64,000 bases of DNA, taken from an uncultured Helicobacteraceae bacterium. Its GTDB lineage: Bacteria > Campylobacterota > Campylobacteria > Campylobacterales > Helicobacteraceae. The DNA lies in NCBI GenBank assembly GCA_934668765.1, contig CAKUOH010000010.1, positions 4,957 through 68,956 on the forward strand. Reading direction: 5' to 3'. How positions within the stretch are numbered: position 1 is the first letter of the stretch; each line of letters opens with the position of its first letter. Shown in pieces: positions 53,927 through 62,755 of this stretch. The translations under genes and the position numbers were made by a program. The notes below the pieces were generated by a model. That model saw nothing but the letters and a program-made list of their open reading frames with translations, was not told the origin of the DNA and did no database searches.

Positions 53927-54472
53927 TTATTTTCGTCCTTCAATATCGATTGTAAGATTCACTTCATCGCCTAACGCCGCATTTGGTGTGCCTTTGGCGA
54001 TATTAAAATCTTTGCGATTGATTTTGCCATTTAGGCTAAGCCCGATTACTTCCTGTCCTGTTCTCTCATCTTTGGTTACGCCAAAAACTTCGACATTTAG
54101 GCTAACTTGCTTTGTAACGCCTTTGATTGTCAAATCAAATGTCCCGCTATCGCCTTGCAATTTCACTAGTTTCAAAGTCGCTTTGGGGAATTTTTTTGCA
54201 TCGAAATAATCAGGGTCTTTGATATGCTCATCGCGATTTTTATTATTTGTGTCAATCGAATTTATATCCACTTCGCCATTTAGCGCGGTTAGTTTGCCAT
54301 TATCCGCACTCACTTTGCCATCAAATTTGCCAAAGTTGCCTTTGACATTGCTAACTGCTAAATGCTTGATTTTAAACTCCACTTGCGAATGCGTCTTGTC
54401 AATCTCGTAATCCGCCGCATTCAACGCCACACAAAATAAACCTGCTAGTAACATAACTAACGCTTTTTTCAT
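53927..54472 (-). CDS. YceI-family periplasmic protein
   Basis: 181 residues with a Sec signal peptide (KKALVMLLAGLFCVALNA). The YceI lipocalin-like barrel is clear: YEIDKTHSQVEFKIKHL, VSNVKGNFGKFDG, NRDEHIKDPDYFDAKKFPKATL, GDLTIKGVTK-like FDLTIKGVTKQVSL and RKDFNI. The barrel binds long-chain isoprenoid-like molecules; the physiological role is not settled. H. pylori HP1286 is of this type. ATG 54472 with AAGGAGAAA upstream. Confidence 0.92.
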   Translation of the reverse strand: MKKALVMLLAGLFCVALNAADYEIDKTHSQVEFKIKHLAVSNVKGNFGKFDGKVSADNGKLTALNGEVDINSIDTNNKNRDEHIKDPDYFDAKKFPKATLKLVKLQGDSGTFDLTIKGVTKQVSLNVEVFGVTKDERTGQEVIGLSLNGKINRKDFNIAKGTPNAALGDEVNLTIDIEGRK

Positions 54473-54559
54473 TTTTTCTCCTTATTTGATTTAGATTTTA
54501 GGAAGTAGGGATTCTACCTAGCAAATGTTAAATTTTTATTAAGTGCAAATTTATTTTGC

Positions 54560-55546
54560 CTATTTCAAAAAATCAAGCGTATAACTATCCTCAAACTCAC
54601 GCAAAAGCAATTCTTTCACGCTTAAACGCGGATTTTTCCCATCTAAAATCTCATAGATTTGCGAAGCGATGGGCGTATAAATATTGTGCTTTTTGGCTAG
54701 ATTCATCACTGCCCTTGTGCTAAAAACGCCCTCCGCCACTTCGCCCAAGCTATCCAAAATATTATTTAGTGGCAAATCCTTTGCAAGTGCATTGCCTACG
54801 CGATAATTGCGCGATAAAATGGAATTTGTCGTCAAAAATAAATCCCCAGCCCCACTTAATCCTAAAAATGTGCTTTCTTTCGCGCCAAAAAACACCCCAA
54901 ACCTTGCCATTTCAACCAGCCCACGCGCGACAAGCGAAGCCTTTGCGTTATTGCCAAGTTGCAAACCATCGCAAATCCCAGCCGCAATGGCAATGATATT
55001 CTTATAAGCTCCCGCAACTTCCCCGCCTATCACATCATCATTCATATAGACTTTAATAAAATTTGGAAAAATCTTAGCCACTTCATCAATTTGCGCCTTT
55101 GTATGAATCGTAAGCGCACAGGGCATTCCCTCTAGCACTTCACTTGCGAAACTTGGTCCCATAAGATAACCCACTTTTTCGTGCTTTGCATTGTTACTAG
55201 CGCAAACTTCATCAAAAATATCGCTCATAAATGCCCCGCTTTCCACTTCTATGCCTTTTGATGCGATTAGCACGATAGATTCGGGCAAAAATTTCATTTT
55301 GCCTAGCATTGTCCGCATTGCTTCGCTTTTTATGGCAATGACAATGTATTTGCATTTTAGGGCGGATTGCAAACTAATTTGCGTAACTTTATGCGTGGCG
55401 ATGGCATTTAAAAATTTCAACTTGCGCCGTGAGACAATGCCGACATTGTTTTTTTGGCTAAACGCATAAGATAGTGCGCGTCCCCAATTCCCACCGCCGA
55501 TGACTGCGACTTGAATCTCATCGATATTTTTGTTTGAATCACCCAT
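54560..55546 (-). CDS. gpsA: Glycerol-3-phosphate dehydrogenase [NAD(P)+]
   Basis: Makes glycerol-3-phosphate from dihydroxyacetone phosphate and so supplies the PlsY substrate. 328 residues: GGGNWGRALSYAF (NAD loop, about 16-28), ASKGIEVESG, GPSFASEVLEGMPCALTI, catalytic Lys in AGAYKNIIAIAAGICDG, and LSGAGDLFLT. The C-terminus is short but complete. argS lies 21 bases upstream on the same strand. Confidence 0.95.
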   Translation of the reverse strand: MGDSNKNIDEIQVAVIGGGNWGRALSYAFSQKNNVGIVSRRKLKFLNAIATHKVTQISLQSALKCKYIVIAIKSEAMRTMLGKMKFLPESIVLIASKGIEVESGAFMSDIFDEVCASNNAKHEKVGYLMGPSFASEVLEGMPCALTIHTKAQIDEVAKIFPNFIKVYMNDDVIGGEVAGAYKNIIAIAAGICDGLQLGNNAKASLVARGLVEMARFGVFFGAKESTFLGLSGAGDLFLTTNSILSRNYRVGNALAKDLPLNNILDSLGEVAEGVFSTRAVMNLAKKHNIYTPIASQIYEILDGKNPRLSVKELLLREFEDSYTLDFLK

Positions 55547-55567
55547 TTTGCACCCTTTTTAGTAAAT

Positions 55568-57142
55568 CTACATTTTGGTTTTAGCGGTTATGCCCATAAG
55601 GCGCAATCCCGTTGTGATAGAGTGTGAAACGACTTTTAGGATATTGCAAATCGCGCTTTCATTTTCCGTGCCGATAATCTTAAAAGAGTTGTAGCAAAAA
55701 TGTAACTTGGAGGCGAGATTTTTAAGATATTCAGGCAGTTTTTGCATTGCCCTTTCATTAAATGCGACTTCTAAGATTCGTGGCAATAAAAGGGCGCAAA
55801 ATAGCAAATCTTTCCATTCATTTTCTAACTTCGCAAAATCAAAATTGCCCAAATCCGCGCTCCCTTTGCCTAAAAGCGTGTGAATCCTTGCATTTGCGTA
55901 ATTTATATAAAAAATAGGATTGCTTGAATCTTGCGCTTTTAGCGTTGATAAGTCAAATTCCAAATGCGTATCCGCGCGTTTGGTTAGAAATACGAATCGC
56001 AGTGCGTCAATGCCGATTTCATCGATAATGTCTTGCATTAAAATAAAATTCCCCGCTCGTTTGCTCATCTTGTAAGGTTCGCCGTCTTTTAGTAGGCTTA
56101 CCATTTGGGATAAAAGCACTTCAAGGCGCATTGAATCATAGCCTAAAAATGCCACGCTTGCTTTGATTCGCGCGATGTAGCCGTGATGGTCTGCACCCCA
56201 AATGTTTATGTATTTGTCAAATTTGCGCGAAAATTTGTCATTGTGATAGATTATATCTCCCGCTAGATAGGTGGGTTCGCCGTTTTCACGCACAATCACT
56301 CTATCCTTTTCATCGCCAAAGGCAGTGGATTTTAGCCATATTTTGCCTTCAACTTCATATAATGCGCCGTTTGATTTTAGTCGCTCTAATGTCGAATCTA
56401 GCTTTGTAATTAGCGATTTTTCGCTTATAAAATTATCAAATTTTATATTTGCGCTTTTTAGATTTGCTTTGATTAAATCAAGCATTTGATTTACGCAAAA
56501 ATCTTTTAGATTCGCAAGATTTGCGCTATTTTCAAAAAATTCTGTGCCAAAATGCGCCTTTGCAGAATCTGCTAAATCCGTGATATATTCGCCTTTATAA
56601 AGATTTTGCGCTTCTGTATCACTAAATTGTGCGCAGCCTAGCGCATTTAGCACGGATAGCATTAAATTTTCTATTTGGCTTCCCGCGTCATTTATGTAGT
56701 ATTCTGTGATGATTGTATGCCCTAAAAAGCGTCCGATTCGCGCTAGTGTATCGCCCCAAATCGCACCCCTTGCGTGTCCAATATGGAGCGGTCCTGTGGG
56801 ATTTGCGCTGACAAATTCTAGTAAGATTTTTTGGGATTTGCATTGCGATTCGCCCTGCAAATCGCCATTTTTTAAAATATCCCGCGCCATTTGCGCTAAA
56901 AACTCATCGCTTAAATGCAGATTCACATAGCCGTTAATAACTTCAACTTGCCTAAATTGCGGGAGATTCACTAGTTTTTCTTTTAATTCTACCGCGATTT
57001 CATTAGGATTTTTTTTAAGACTCTTTGCAAGGCTAAAAGCCAAAGGCGTGGCAAAATGCCCCATTTGCGAATCTTTTGGGATATTTAGAATGCAATCGCA
57101 CCCAAATGCCGAATCTAAAATGCCCTTTACTTTGTCATACAT
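55568..57142 (-). CDS. argS: Arginyl-tRNA synthetase
   Basis: Class I synthetase, 524 residues. N-terminal Add-1 domain, HIGH motif in SANPTGPLHIGHARGAIWGD (about 112-131), KMSKS-type motif KMSKRAGN and the C-terminal anticodon-binding domain. Start at ATG 57142. Downstream gpsA is likely co-transcribed. Confidence 0.95.
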   Translation of the reverse strand: MYDKVKGILDSAFGCDCILNIPKDSQMGHFATPLAFSLAKSLKKNPNEIAVELKEKLVNLPQFRQVEVINGYVNLHLSDEFLAQMARDILKNGDLQGESQCKSQKILLEFVSANPTGPLHIGHARGAIWGDTLARIGRFLGHTIITEYYINDAGSQIENLMLSVLNALGCAQFSDTEAQNLYKGEYITDLADSAKAHFGTEFFENSANLANLKDFCVNQMLDLIKANLKSANIKFDNFISEKSLITKLDSTLERLKSNGALYEVEGKIWLKSTAFGDEKDRVIVRENGEPTYLAGDIIYHNDKFSRKFDKYINIWGADHHGYIARIKASVAFLGYDSMRLEVLLSQMVSLLKDGEPYKMSKRAGNFILMQDIIDEIGIDALRFVFLTKRADTHLEFDLSTLKAQDSSNPIFYINYANARIHTLLGKGSADLGNFDFAKLENEWKDLLFCALLLPRILEVAFNERAMQKLPEYLKNLASKLHFCYNSFKIIGTENESAICNILKVVSHSITTGLRLMGITAKTKM

Positions 57143-57203
57143 TTAGATTTGCCTTTGATTCGTGTAAAAACGCCACAAGATTCGCAAGATTTAACACCCA
57201 AAT

Positions 57204-57434
57204 TTATACTTTTTGTTCATCTTGCATTTTTGCTTGTGTGGGCTTGTCTTCTACTTCCTTTCCTGCGATTGTTTTCACGCTACTTTTTGAATCCTCTTCA
57301 TCGTCTTTTACAGCGTTTTTAAAGTTTTTGATTCCTGCGCCCAAGCCTTTTGCAAGCTCAGGGATTTTTTTGCCTCCAAATAGCAGCAAAATCACCACCA
57401 AAATAACCACTACATTCCAAAAACTCGGTGCCAT
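57204..57434 (-). CDS. tatA: Twin-arginine translocase subunit TatA
   Basis: 76 residues: one membrane helix ([25 protein letters not shown]) with the FGxxKxPEL hinge, an amphipathic helix, and an acidic/Lys tail. Forms the pore part of Tat. AAGGAG ribosome site before ATG 57434. In H. pylori the homologue likewise lies next to argS. Confidence 0.95.
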   Translation of the reverse strand: MAPSFWNVVVILVVILLLFGGKKIPELAKGLGAGIKNFKNAVKDDEEDSKSSVKTIAGKEVEDKPTQAKMQDEQKV

Positions 57435-57462
57435 TTTTTCTCCTTAAAAGTTAAATTCGCAA

Positions 57463-57468
57463 ATTATA
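57463..57468 (-). promoter_or_regulatory. -10 element of tatA promoter
   Basis: TATAAT on the minus strand preceded by ATAG; 28 bases to the tatA ATG. Confidence 0.45.
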
Positions 57469-57494
57469 CTATAACTTTGCGAATTTTCTTTGAT

Positions 57495-57980
57495 TTAGCG
57501 CAAATATTTCTTTGCAAGTTCGCTAAATCGCTCATAGACTTTGTCAAAATCAATGCCGTAACTGCGCGTATTTGCAATAGAAGTGATAAAATTTGTATCG
57601 CCACTCCATCGCGGAAGCAAGTGCAAATGCAAATGCGCAGGAATCCCAGCTCCGCCACTTTGCTTGATATTCATACCCATATTTATGCCACTTGCGCCGT
57701 AATCATAAAGTATTTGCATCGAATCTTGCGCAGTTTTAAATAGCGAAAGCCAAATGTCGCTAGGTAATTTCTCAGGCGAATCTGTATGCGTGTGCGGGAC
57801 AACCAAAATATGCCCGGGCGTGTAAGGAAACTTATTCATAACGATAAAAAGCTCATCGTTGCGAAAAATGACTTTGTTAGCACTATCATTTTGCGGACTT
57901 TTTGAAATGCCACAAAACACGCATTCATTTGGCTTATCGCTAAAATAAGCCTCCCTCCACGGCGCATATAAAATATCCAT
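57495..57980 (-). CDS. HIT-family nucleotide hydrolase/transferase
   Basis: 161 residues. The histidine triad HLHLHLLPRW (about 116-125) and the VVPHTHTDSPEKL segment mark an Ap4A phosphorylase/HIT protein of the branch that carries an N-terminal CxxC (CVFCGI). Substrate probably a dinucleoside polyphosphate. The order hydrolase-murF-HIT is that of HP0739-HP0741. Confidence 0.9.
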   Translation of the reverse strand: MDILYAPWREAYFSDKPNECVFCGISKSPQNDSANKVIFRNDELFIVMNKFPYTPGHILVVPHTHTDSPEKLPSDIWLSLFKTAQDSMQILYDYGASGINMGMNIKQSGGAGIPAHLHLHLLPRWSGDTNFITSIANTRSYGIDFDKVYERFSELAKKYLR

Positions 57981-58256
57981 TGCGAATCCTTGTGATTGTT
58001 AAGATAAAAATGCGGTATTGTAGCATAAAATAGCCATCATTGCGAAAAACGCAACAGAGATTCGTGGCAAAACGAAGTTTCTTTGAGTTATCCAAAGGGC
58101 TTTTGATTTAAGTTTAGTTTAAAAAATTTATTTTTTGCGGATTACTAAAGAAACTGCGCTTTGCTTACTTTGCCCAAACTGCGTTTTTCCGCAATGGCGG
58201 AATTTTTAAGATTTAAGCAAATCTAGCCCAAAGCATTTTAAAGATTCAATCGTGCT
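57981..58256. other. 276-bp gene-free stretch with a family B-like palindrome and HIT promoter
   Basis: A TACAAT -10 for the HIT gene lies at 58017-58022 (minus). From 58035 to 58199 is a wide-spaced, diverged inverted repeat: TCATTGCGAAAAACGCA, GAAGTTTCTTTG, then AAAGAAACTGC and TGCGTTTTTCCGCAATGG. No coding text seen. Confidence 0.65.
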
Positions 58257-59741
58257 TTATATATAATTCGGTGCGTCATTTGCAAATAGCAACAAATCCC
58301 CGCTGTGCGAAAAAGATGAGAGAATGCTATTTAGATTCATTTTGTCTTTTAAAATGATTTTTTGCGCGTTTGTGATATTTCGCGCCAAAATCGCAGAGTT
58401 TAAATCGCCCGTGATTATGGCAATATCAAAGGTTTTGTCTATCAAAAGCGCAAGGCGCGTGTTGTTTTCTACGCTTGTCTCTACGAGTCCGGGCGTGATG
58501 ATGATTTTTTTGCCACCTTTATGCAGTGCGCTTAAACGAATCGCCTCTTCCATTCCGCCAAAATTACCATTAAAGCTATCATCTAAAATTAGCTTACTAT
58601 TGACTTCGATTTTTTCTAGCCTATGCTCTACGGCTTTGAGATTTTCTATGATTTTTTGAATCTCTTTGGTAGATACGCCCAAATCCTGCGCGATAGCGAC
58701 TGCCACTGCGATATTTATGATATTAAATCGCCCCAAAATTTTGGTTTCAAAATCTACAAATTCCTTGCCGACTTTTAGGCTAAATTTCGTGTGTTTGAGT
58801 GTTGAATCGATATTTTTTACTTCGCTTGGGAATCGCACGATTTCCGCACCTTGAATCTCGGGCAATTCATTGTTTTTAAAAAGATACACGCGCTCCAAAC
58901 GCTCGGAGTTTAAAATCTCATATTTTGCTTCTTTGGTATTTTCGATGCTTTTGAAATACTCCAAATGCGCTTCGCCGATTTCGCCGATGACTGCGATGTG
59001 GTGATTTAGCAATTTGGCGATTTTATCAATATCGCCCTTTTGGCGCGCTCCTGCCTCGACAATGTAAATGTCTGCTTCTTCGGGGAGATTATTGTTTATA
59101 TCTGCGATGATTCCACTAATAGTATTCACACTACGGGGCGTAGCATAGGCGTGATATTTCTTGCAAAGCAGTGCGTGGATAAAGTTTTTCATACTTGTTT
59201 TGCCAAAGGACGCCGTTATGGCGATAATTTTTAGATTTGGCATTGAAGCAAGTTTCTCTAATGCCAAATTGCGATATTGTCGCATAATGATTGCCTCGCT
59301 GATTTTAGATTCCAAAAGCGCAACTACAAGCGCGATGAAGCTAGAATATTGTGGCAACTCAAATAGATACTCAAGCACAAAATCAATGGTTAGAAAAATA
59401 GTTAGCGTGATGAAAAATCGTTCTACGCGATTTGTCCAAACAATCTTTTTATCAAGCCTATAATACCACACACTAAGCAATATTATATGAATCGCAAGAT
59501 AAAAGCAAAAATACTGCCCAAATCCATAATATTCAAACGCAAAATAAAGCCCGACAGGCACAAACAAATAAATAAAATGCCATTTATATTTCGTATGCTT
59601 GGTAAAAGTGCGCCACACGCTGTAATTAAACCATTGCAGATTTTGCATAAGATAAAAGCCTATTGTCAGCATAAAGATAAAATGCGCTGCAATGGTAATT
59701 ATGCGCGATATTTCAACGGCTTGCAAATTCAAAAATTCCAT
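58257..59741 (-). CDS. murF: MurF-type UDP-MurNAc-tripeptide D-Ala-D-Ala ligase with membrane N-terminus
   Basis: Adds D-Ala-D-Ala to the UDP-muramoyl tripeptide in peptidoglycan synthesis. 494 residues. Residues 1 to about 140 are four membrane spans, as in H. pylori MurF (HP0740), unlike the E. coli enzyme. Mur ligase core: ITASFGKTSMKNFIHALL (ATP loop, about 176-193), EAGARQKGDI, GEAHLEYF, NIINIAVAVAIAQDLG and the C-terminal LDDSFNGNFGGMEEAI. Sits between HIT and hydrolase genes. ATG 59741 lies one base after the hydrolase stop. Confidence 0.9.
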   Translation of the reverse strand: MEFLNLQAVEISRIITIAAHFIFMLTIGFYLMQNLQWFNYSVWRTFTKHTKYKWHFIYLFVPVGLYFAFEYYGFGQYFCFYLAIHIILLSVWYYRLDKKIVWTNRVERFFITLTIFLTIDFVLEYLFELPQYSSFIALVVALLESKISEAIIMRQYRNLALEKLASMPNLKIIAITASFGKTSMKNFIHALLCKKYHAYATPRSVNTISGIIADINNNLPEEADIYIVEAGARQKGDIDKIAKLLNHHIAVIGEIGEAHLEYFKSIENTKEAKYEILNSERLERVYLFKNNELPEIQGAEIVRFPSEVKNIDSTLKHTKFSLKVGKEFVDFETKILGRFNIINIAVAVAIAQDLGVSTKEIQKIIENLKAVEHRLEKIEVNSKLILDDSFNGNFGGMEEAIRLSALHKGGKKIIITPGLVETSVENNTRLALLIDKTFDIAIITGDLNSAILARNITNAQKIILKDKMNLNSILSSFSHSGDLLLFANDAPNYI

Positions 59742-59742
59742 T

Positions 59743-60564
59743 TTAAAATCCTAATTCTTTTGTAGTGATTTTTTCGATAGATTCGGCATTTTGCGAATCT
59801 AAAAAGAAAAAATGATTGCCATTCATTGCAAAAAAGCGCGAATTTTTTATCAAATCTTTCATTTTTTCTCCCAAATATAATGGCAGTGCTTCATCGTCCT
59901 TTCCCCAAAAAATAAGCGTTTTTGATTGTAACTCTGCAAACTTTTGCGTGAAATCCTCACGCACTACGAGCTTAAAGCTCTCATACATATTTTGGCTTAA
60001 ATCCTTTGCGTCCGCACTTACCAAAAATCGCGCTTTTAGGTGAAAAATCCTTGCAATTTTAGCGAATTTTATTTTTAATCTTACTTTATTGCTTTGTTTT
60101 TTTTGCAAACCAGCGGAGGATAAAAGCACAAGGGCGGGGATTTGTAGCAAATCTTGCTTTGAATCTTGGGCGGATTTTTTTGGATTTGGCGAATCTTGTG
60201 AATCTAGTTGCAAATTTTGTTGCGAATCTTGCGATTCCAAAGCTAAAAGCGTGGCGATTTTCCCGCCAAAACTATGGGCGATGATAATCTTTGGTGCAAT
60301 TTTTAGCGAATCCAAAAATGCCTTTATGATTTGCGTATAATGCGCCGAATCAAGCACAAAATTATTCTCACTACCACCAAAGCCGGGCAAATCGACATAA
60401 AGATGATTTACGCTTTTAAATCGCGCTCCAAACGCGCTTTCCATAAGCTCTTTATTTGCGCCCCAGCCGTGCAAAAATAGCACCCATAAATCGCTTTTAT
60501 TATCCACAATCTTATAATTTATCCCAAAATCCCGCGAATCCAACCTAATATGCCTAACTGCCAA
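59743..60564 (-). CDS. Alpha/beta-fold hydrolase
   Basis: 273 residues from TTG 60564. LFLHGWGANKELM (oxyanion HG), VDLPGFGGSE, nucleophile Ser in IIAHSFGGKIA, acid in FWGKDDEALPLYLG and His in NGNHFFF. Substrate unknown; synteny with HP0739. A Ser/Asp/Gln-rich insert (SQDSQQNLQLDSQDSPNPKK) follows the nucleophile helix. The TTG has an AAGGA ribosome site and lies below the -10 at 60608-60613. The in-frame ATG at 60609 overlaps that -10 element and is rejected. Confidence 0.82.
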   Translation of the reverse strand: MAVRHIRLDSRDFGINYKIVDNKSDLWVLFLHGWGANKELMESAFGARFKSVNHLYVDLPGFGGSENNFVLDSAHYTQIIKAFLDSLKIAPKIIIAHSFGGKIATLLALESQDSQQNLQLDSQDSPNPKKSAQDSKQDLLQIPALVLLSSAGLQKKQSNKVRLKIKFAKIARIFHLKARFLVSADAKDLSQNMYESFKLVVREDFTQKFAELQSKTLIFWGKDDEALPLYLGEKMKDLIKNSRFFAMNGNHFFFLDSQNAESIEKITTKELGF

Positions 60565-60607
60565 AACAATCCTTTTTTGCGCTATTTCACGCCATAATTT
60601 CCCGCGC

Positions 60608-60613
60608 ATTATA
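60608..60613 (-). promoter_or_regulatory. -10 element of hydrolase-murF promoter
   Basis: TATAAT on the minus strand preceded by TTTATGC, almost identical to the divergent gatB element 40 bases away. Confidence 0.55.
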
Positions 60614-60648
60614 GCATAAATTTGGCATTTGCCTTGAAAATCTTATGC

Positions 60649-60654
60649 TATAAT
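60649..60654 (+). promoter_or_regulatory. -10 element of gatB promoter
   Basis: TATAAT preceded by CTTATGC (extended -10), 29 bases before the gatB ATG; ATAAGGATT ribosome site. Confidence 0.6.
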
Positions 60655-60682
60655 TACGCTATTTTTATGATAAGGATTCATA

Positions 60683-62146
60683 ATGGAATTTGAAACAATC
60701 ATCGGGCTAGAAGTCCATGTCCAGCTCAATACAAAAACTAAAATCTTTTGCTCTTGCGCTACGAGCTTTGGGGAGAGTCCAAATAAAAATGTCTGCCCCA
60801 CTTGTTTGGCACTGCCCGGGGCATTGCCCGTGCTTAATAGAGAAGCGGTAAAAAAGGCGATTCAATTTGGCACGGCGATAAACGCCCAAATCAATCAAAA
60901 CTCAATTTTTGCGCGAAAAAACTACTTTTACCCCGACTTACCAAAGGCATATCAAATCAGCCAATATGAGATTCCTATCGTAGGACGGGGCACAATAGAA
61001 ATTGAGATAGATTCTGAATCTGATGGCGCAACGCACAAGACTATCGGTGTAACTCGCGCACATTTAGAGGAAGACGCAGGCAAAAATATCCACGAAGATG
61101 CTTACTCTAAAGTCGATTTAAATCGCGCTTGCACACCATTACTAGAAATCGTAAGTGAGCCAGATATGCGCTCAGCCGATGAAGCAGTGGCTTATTTAAA
61201 GAAATTGCACTCAATCGTCCGCTTTTTAGGTATTAGCGATGCGAATATGCAAGAAGGCAGTTTCCGCTGTGATGCAAATGTCTCAATCCGTCCGCGTGGC
61301 GATTCTAGCCTTTATACACGCGTGGAGATTAAGAATCTAAATTCATTTAGATTTATCCAAAAGGCGATTGAATACGAGGTGCAAAGGCAACGCGAGGCGT
61401 GGGAAGATGGTAACTATGAGTGCGAAGTGGTGCAAGAGACGCGATTATTTGACACGCAAAATGGCGTTACGCGCTCTATGCGAGGCAAAGAGGAAGCGGC
61501 GGATTATCGCTATTTTCCTGACCCTGATTTATTGCCCGTCTTTATCGATGAAAATCTAATGCGTGATGGGCAGCAAATCGCTGAGATGCCTGATGAAAAA
61601 AGAGCACGATATATCAATGATTTTGGATTGAAACCAAAAGATGCGGCTATGCTGACAAATGAGCTAGAATTAGCGCAGTATTTTGAATCTATGATAGAAA
61701 ATGGCGCGAGTGGCAAGGGAGCGTTTGTGTGGCTTGGCAATGAACTTTTAGGGCGATTAAAAGGGGAAAATACCCTGCAAACTTGTGGGGTGGATAGCAC
61801 GACTTTGGCGATTCTTGTAAAGCGCGTAGAATCAAGTGCGATAAGCGGGAAAAGTGGCAAAGATATTTTAGATGTGCTAGTAGAGAAACGCGGAGTAGAT
61901 GAAAATGGAGCGAAGTTAGAAATCGATAGCTTGATAGAATCTCTTGGCTTGGCGCAAGTGAATGATGATAGCGCGATTTTGGTGGCGATTGAAGCCGTGC
62001 TAAGCGCAAATGCCGATAAAGTCGCAGAATATAAAAACGGCAAGGATAAACTCTTTGGCTTTTTTGTAGGGCAGGTAATGAAAAACGCAAAAGGCGTAAA
62101 TCCTGCGAGGGTGAATGAGCTACTTAAAGAGAAATTAAACGCTTAA
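60683..62146 (+). CDS. gatB: Aspartyl/glutamyl-tRNA amidotransferase subunit B
   Basis: Converts Glu-tRNA-Gln (and Asp-tRNA-Asn) to the amides, needed in Helicobacter for correct Gln/Asn tRNAs. 487 residues: [70 protein letters not shown], and the YqeY-like C-terminal tail. ATG 60683. Confidence 0.97.
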   Translation: MEFETIIGLEVHVQLNTKTKIFCSCATSFGESPNKNVCPTCLALPGALPVLNREAVKKAIQFGTAINAQINQNSIFARKNYFYPDLPKAYQISQYEIPIVGRGTIEIEIDSESDGATHKTIGVTRAHLEEDAGKNIHEDAYSKVDLNRACTPLLEIVSEPDMRSADEAVAYLKKLHSIVRFLGISDANMQEGSFRCDANVSIRPRGDSSLYTRVEIKNLNSFRFIQKAIEYEVQRQREAWEDGNYECEVVQETRLFDTQNGVTRSMRGKEEAADYRYFPDPDLLPVFIDENLMRDGQQIAEMPDEKRARYINDFGLKPKDAAMLTNELELAQYFESMIENGASGKGAFVWLGNELLGRLKGENTLQTCGVDSTTLAILVKRVESSAISGKSGKDILDVLVEKRGVDENGAKLEIDSLIESLGLAQVNDDSAILVAIEAVLSANADKVAEYKNGKDKLFGFFVGQVMKNAKGVNPARVNELLKEKLNA

Positions 62147-62193
62147 TTTAACAAAAATTCTTATGGATTTTATAAGTATAAATCGTAGATTCG

Positions 62194-62281
62194 TGGCCGG
62201 GAGAGAGGGATTCGAACCCCCGGAGGTGTTACCCTCAACGGTTTTCAAGACCGCCGCTTTCAACCACTCAGCCATCTCCCG
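62194..62281 (-). tRNA. tRNA-Ser (UGA)
   Basis: 88 bases including encoded CCA. Acceptor CGGGAGA pairs with TCTCCCG; long variable arm as in class II tRNA; anticodon TGA in the loop CTTGAAA; TTCGAATC T arm. Confidence 0.93.
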
Positions 62282-62324
62282 CGCTTAAAGATTCGCATAA
62301 AAATAAGCGTAAAAAATAAATGTT

Positions 62325-62399
62325 TGGAGGCGACACCCAGATTCGAACTGGGGAATCAAGGCTTTGCAGGCCCACGCCTTACCACTTGGCTATGTCGCC
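62325..62399 (-). tRNA. tRNA-Cys (GCA)
   Basis: 75 bases with encoded CCA. Acceptor GGCGACA/TGTCGCC, discriminator U, anticodon GCA in CTGCAAA, T arm GTTCGAATC. Confidence 0.94.
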
Positions 62400-62408
62400 A
62401 CAAAATCG

Positions 62409-62496
62409 TGGTGCTCGAAGCCGGACTTGAACCGGCACGGATGCAATATCCGAGGGATTTTAAGTCCCTTGTGTCTACCAATTCCACCACCCGAGC
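62409..62496 (-). tRNA. tRNA-Leu (UAA)
   Basis: 88 bases with encoded CCA. Acceptor GCTCGGG/TTCGAGC, anticodon TAA in CTTAAAA, long variable arm, T arm GGTTCAAGTCC. Confidence 0.93.
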
Positions 62497-62542
62497 TTTG
62501 ATTTCGCATTTAAAAAAATGATGATTTAATATTATTTATTTT

Positions 62543-62617
62543 TGGAGCGGGAAACGGGTTTCGAACCCGCGGCCTCGACCTTGGCAAGGTCGCGCTCTAC
62601 CACTGAGCTATTCCCGC
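62543..62617 (-). tRNA. tRNA-Gly (GCC)
   Basis: 75 bases with encoded CCA. Acceptor GCGGGAA/TTCCCGC, anticodon GCC in TTGCCAA, T arm GGTTCGAAACC. The four tRNA genes are spaced 9-46 bases apart on one strand and probably form one transcript. Confidence 0.94.
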
Positions 62618-62755
62618 AAAATTTGAAATTTTCAAATAAAAAGCGAAATTGTAACCAAAAAAATAAGATATTTCAATATTTTTTAATAAAAATTATGTGG
62701 CGGTTTGGATTCGCGCTAGATTCGCATAAAAAATGATTTAACGCAAAAGATTCGG

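Noticed and set aside
60497..60505. DnaA box-like TTATCCACA
   Set aside because: A single match inside a coding gene; no cluster and no dnaA or dnaN near.
62324..62521. 65-codon frame with FELGNQGFAGPRLTTW and AGLEPARMQYPRD text
   Set aside because: It is the antisense of the tRNA-Cys and tRNA-Leu genes, a well-known false gene.
62542..62736. Frame reading ERETGFEPAASTLARSRSTTE
   Set aside because: Antisense of tRNA-Gly, the same artefact.
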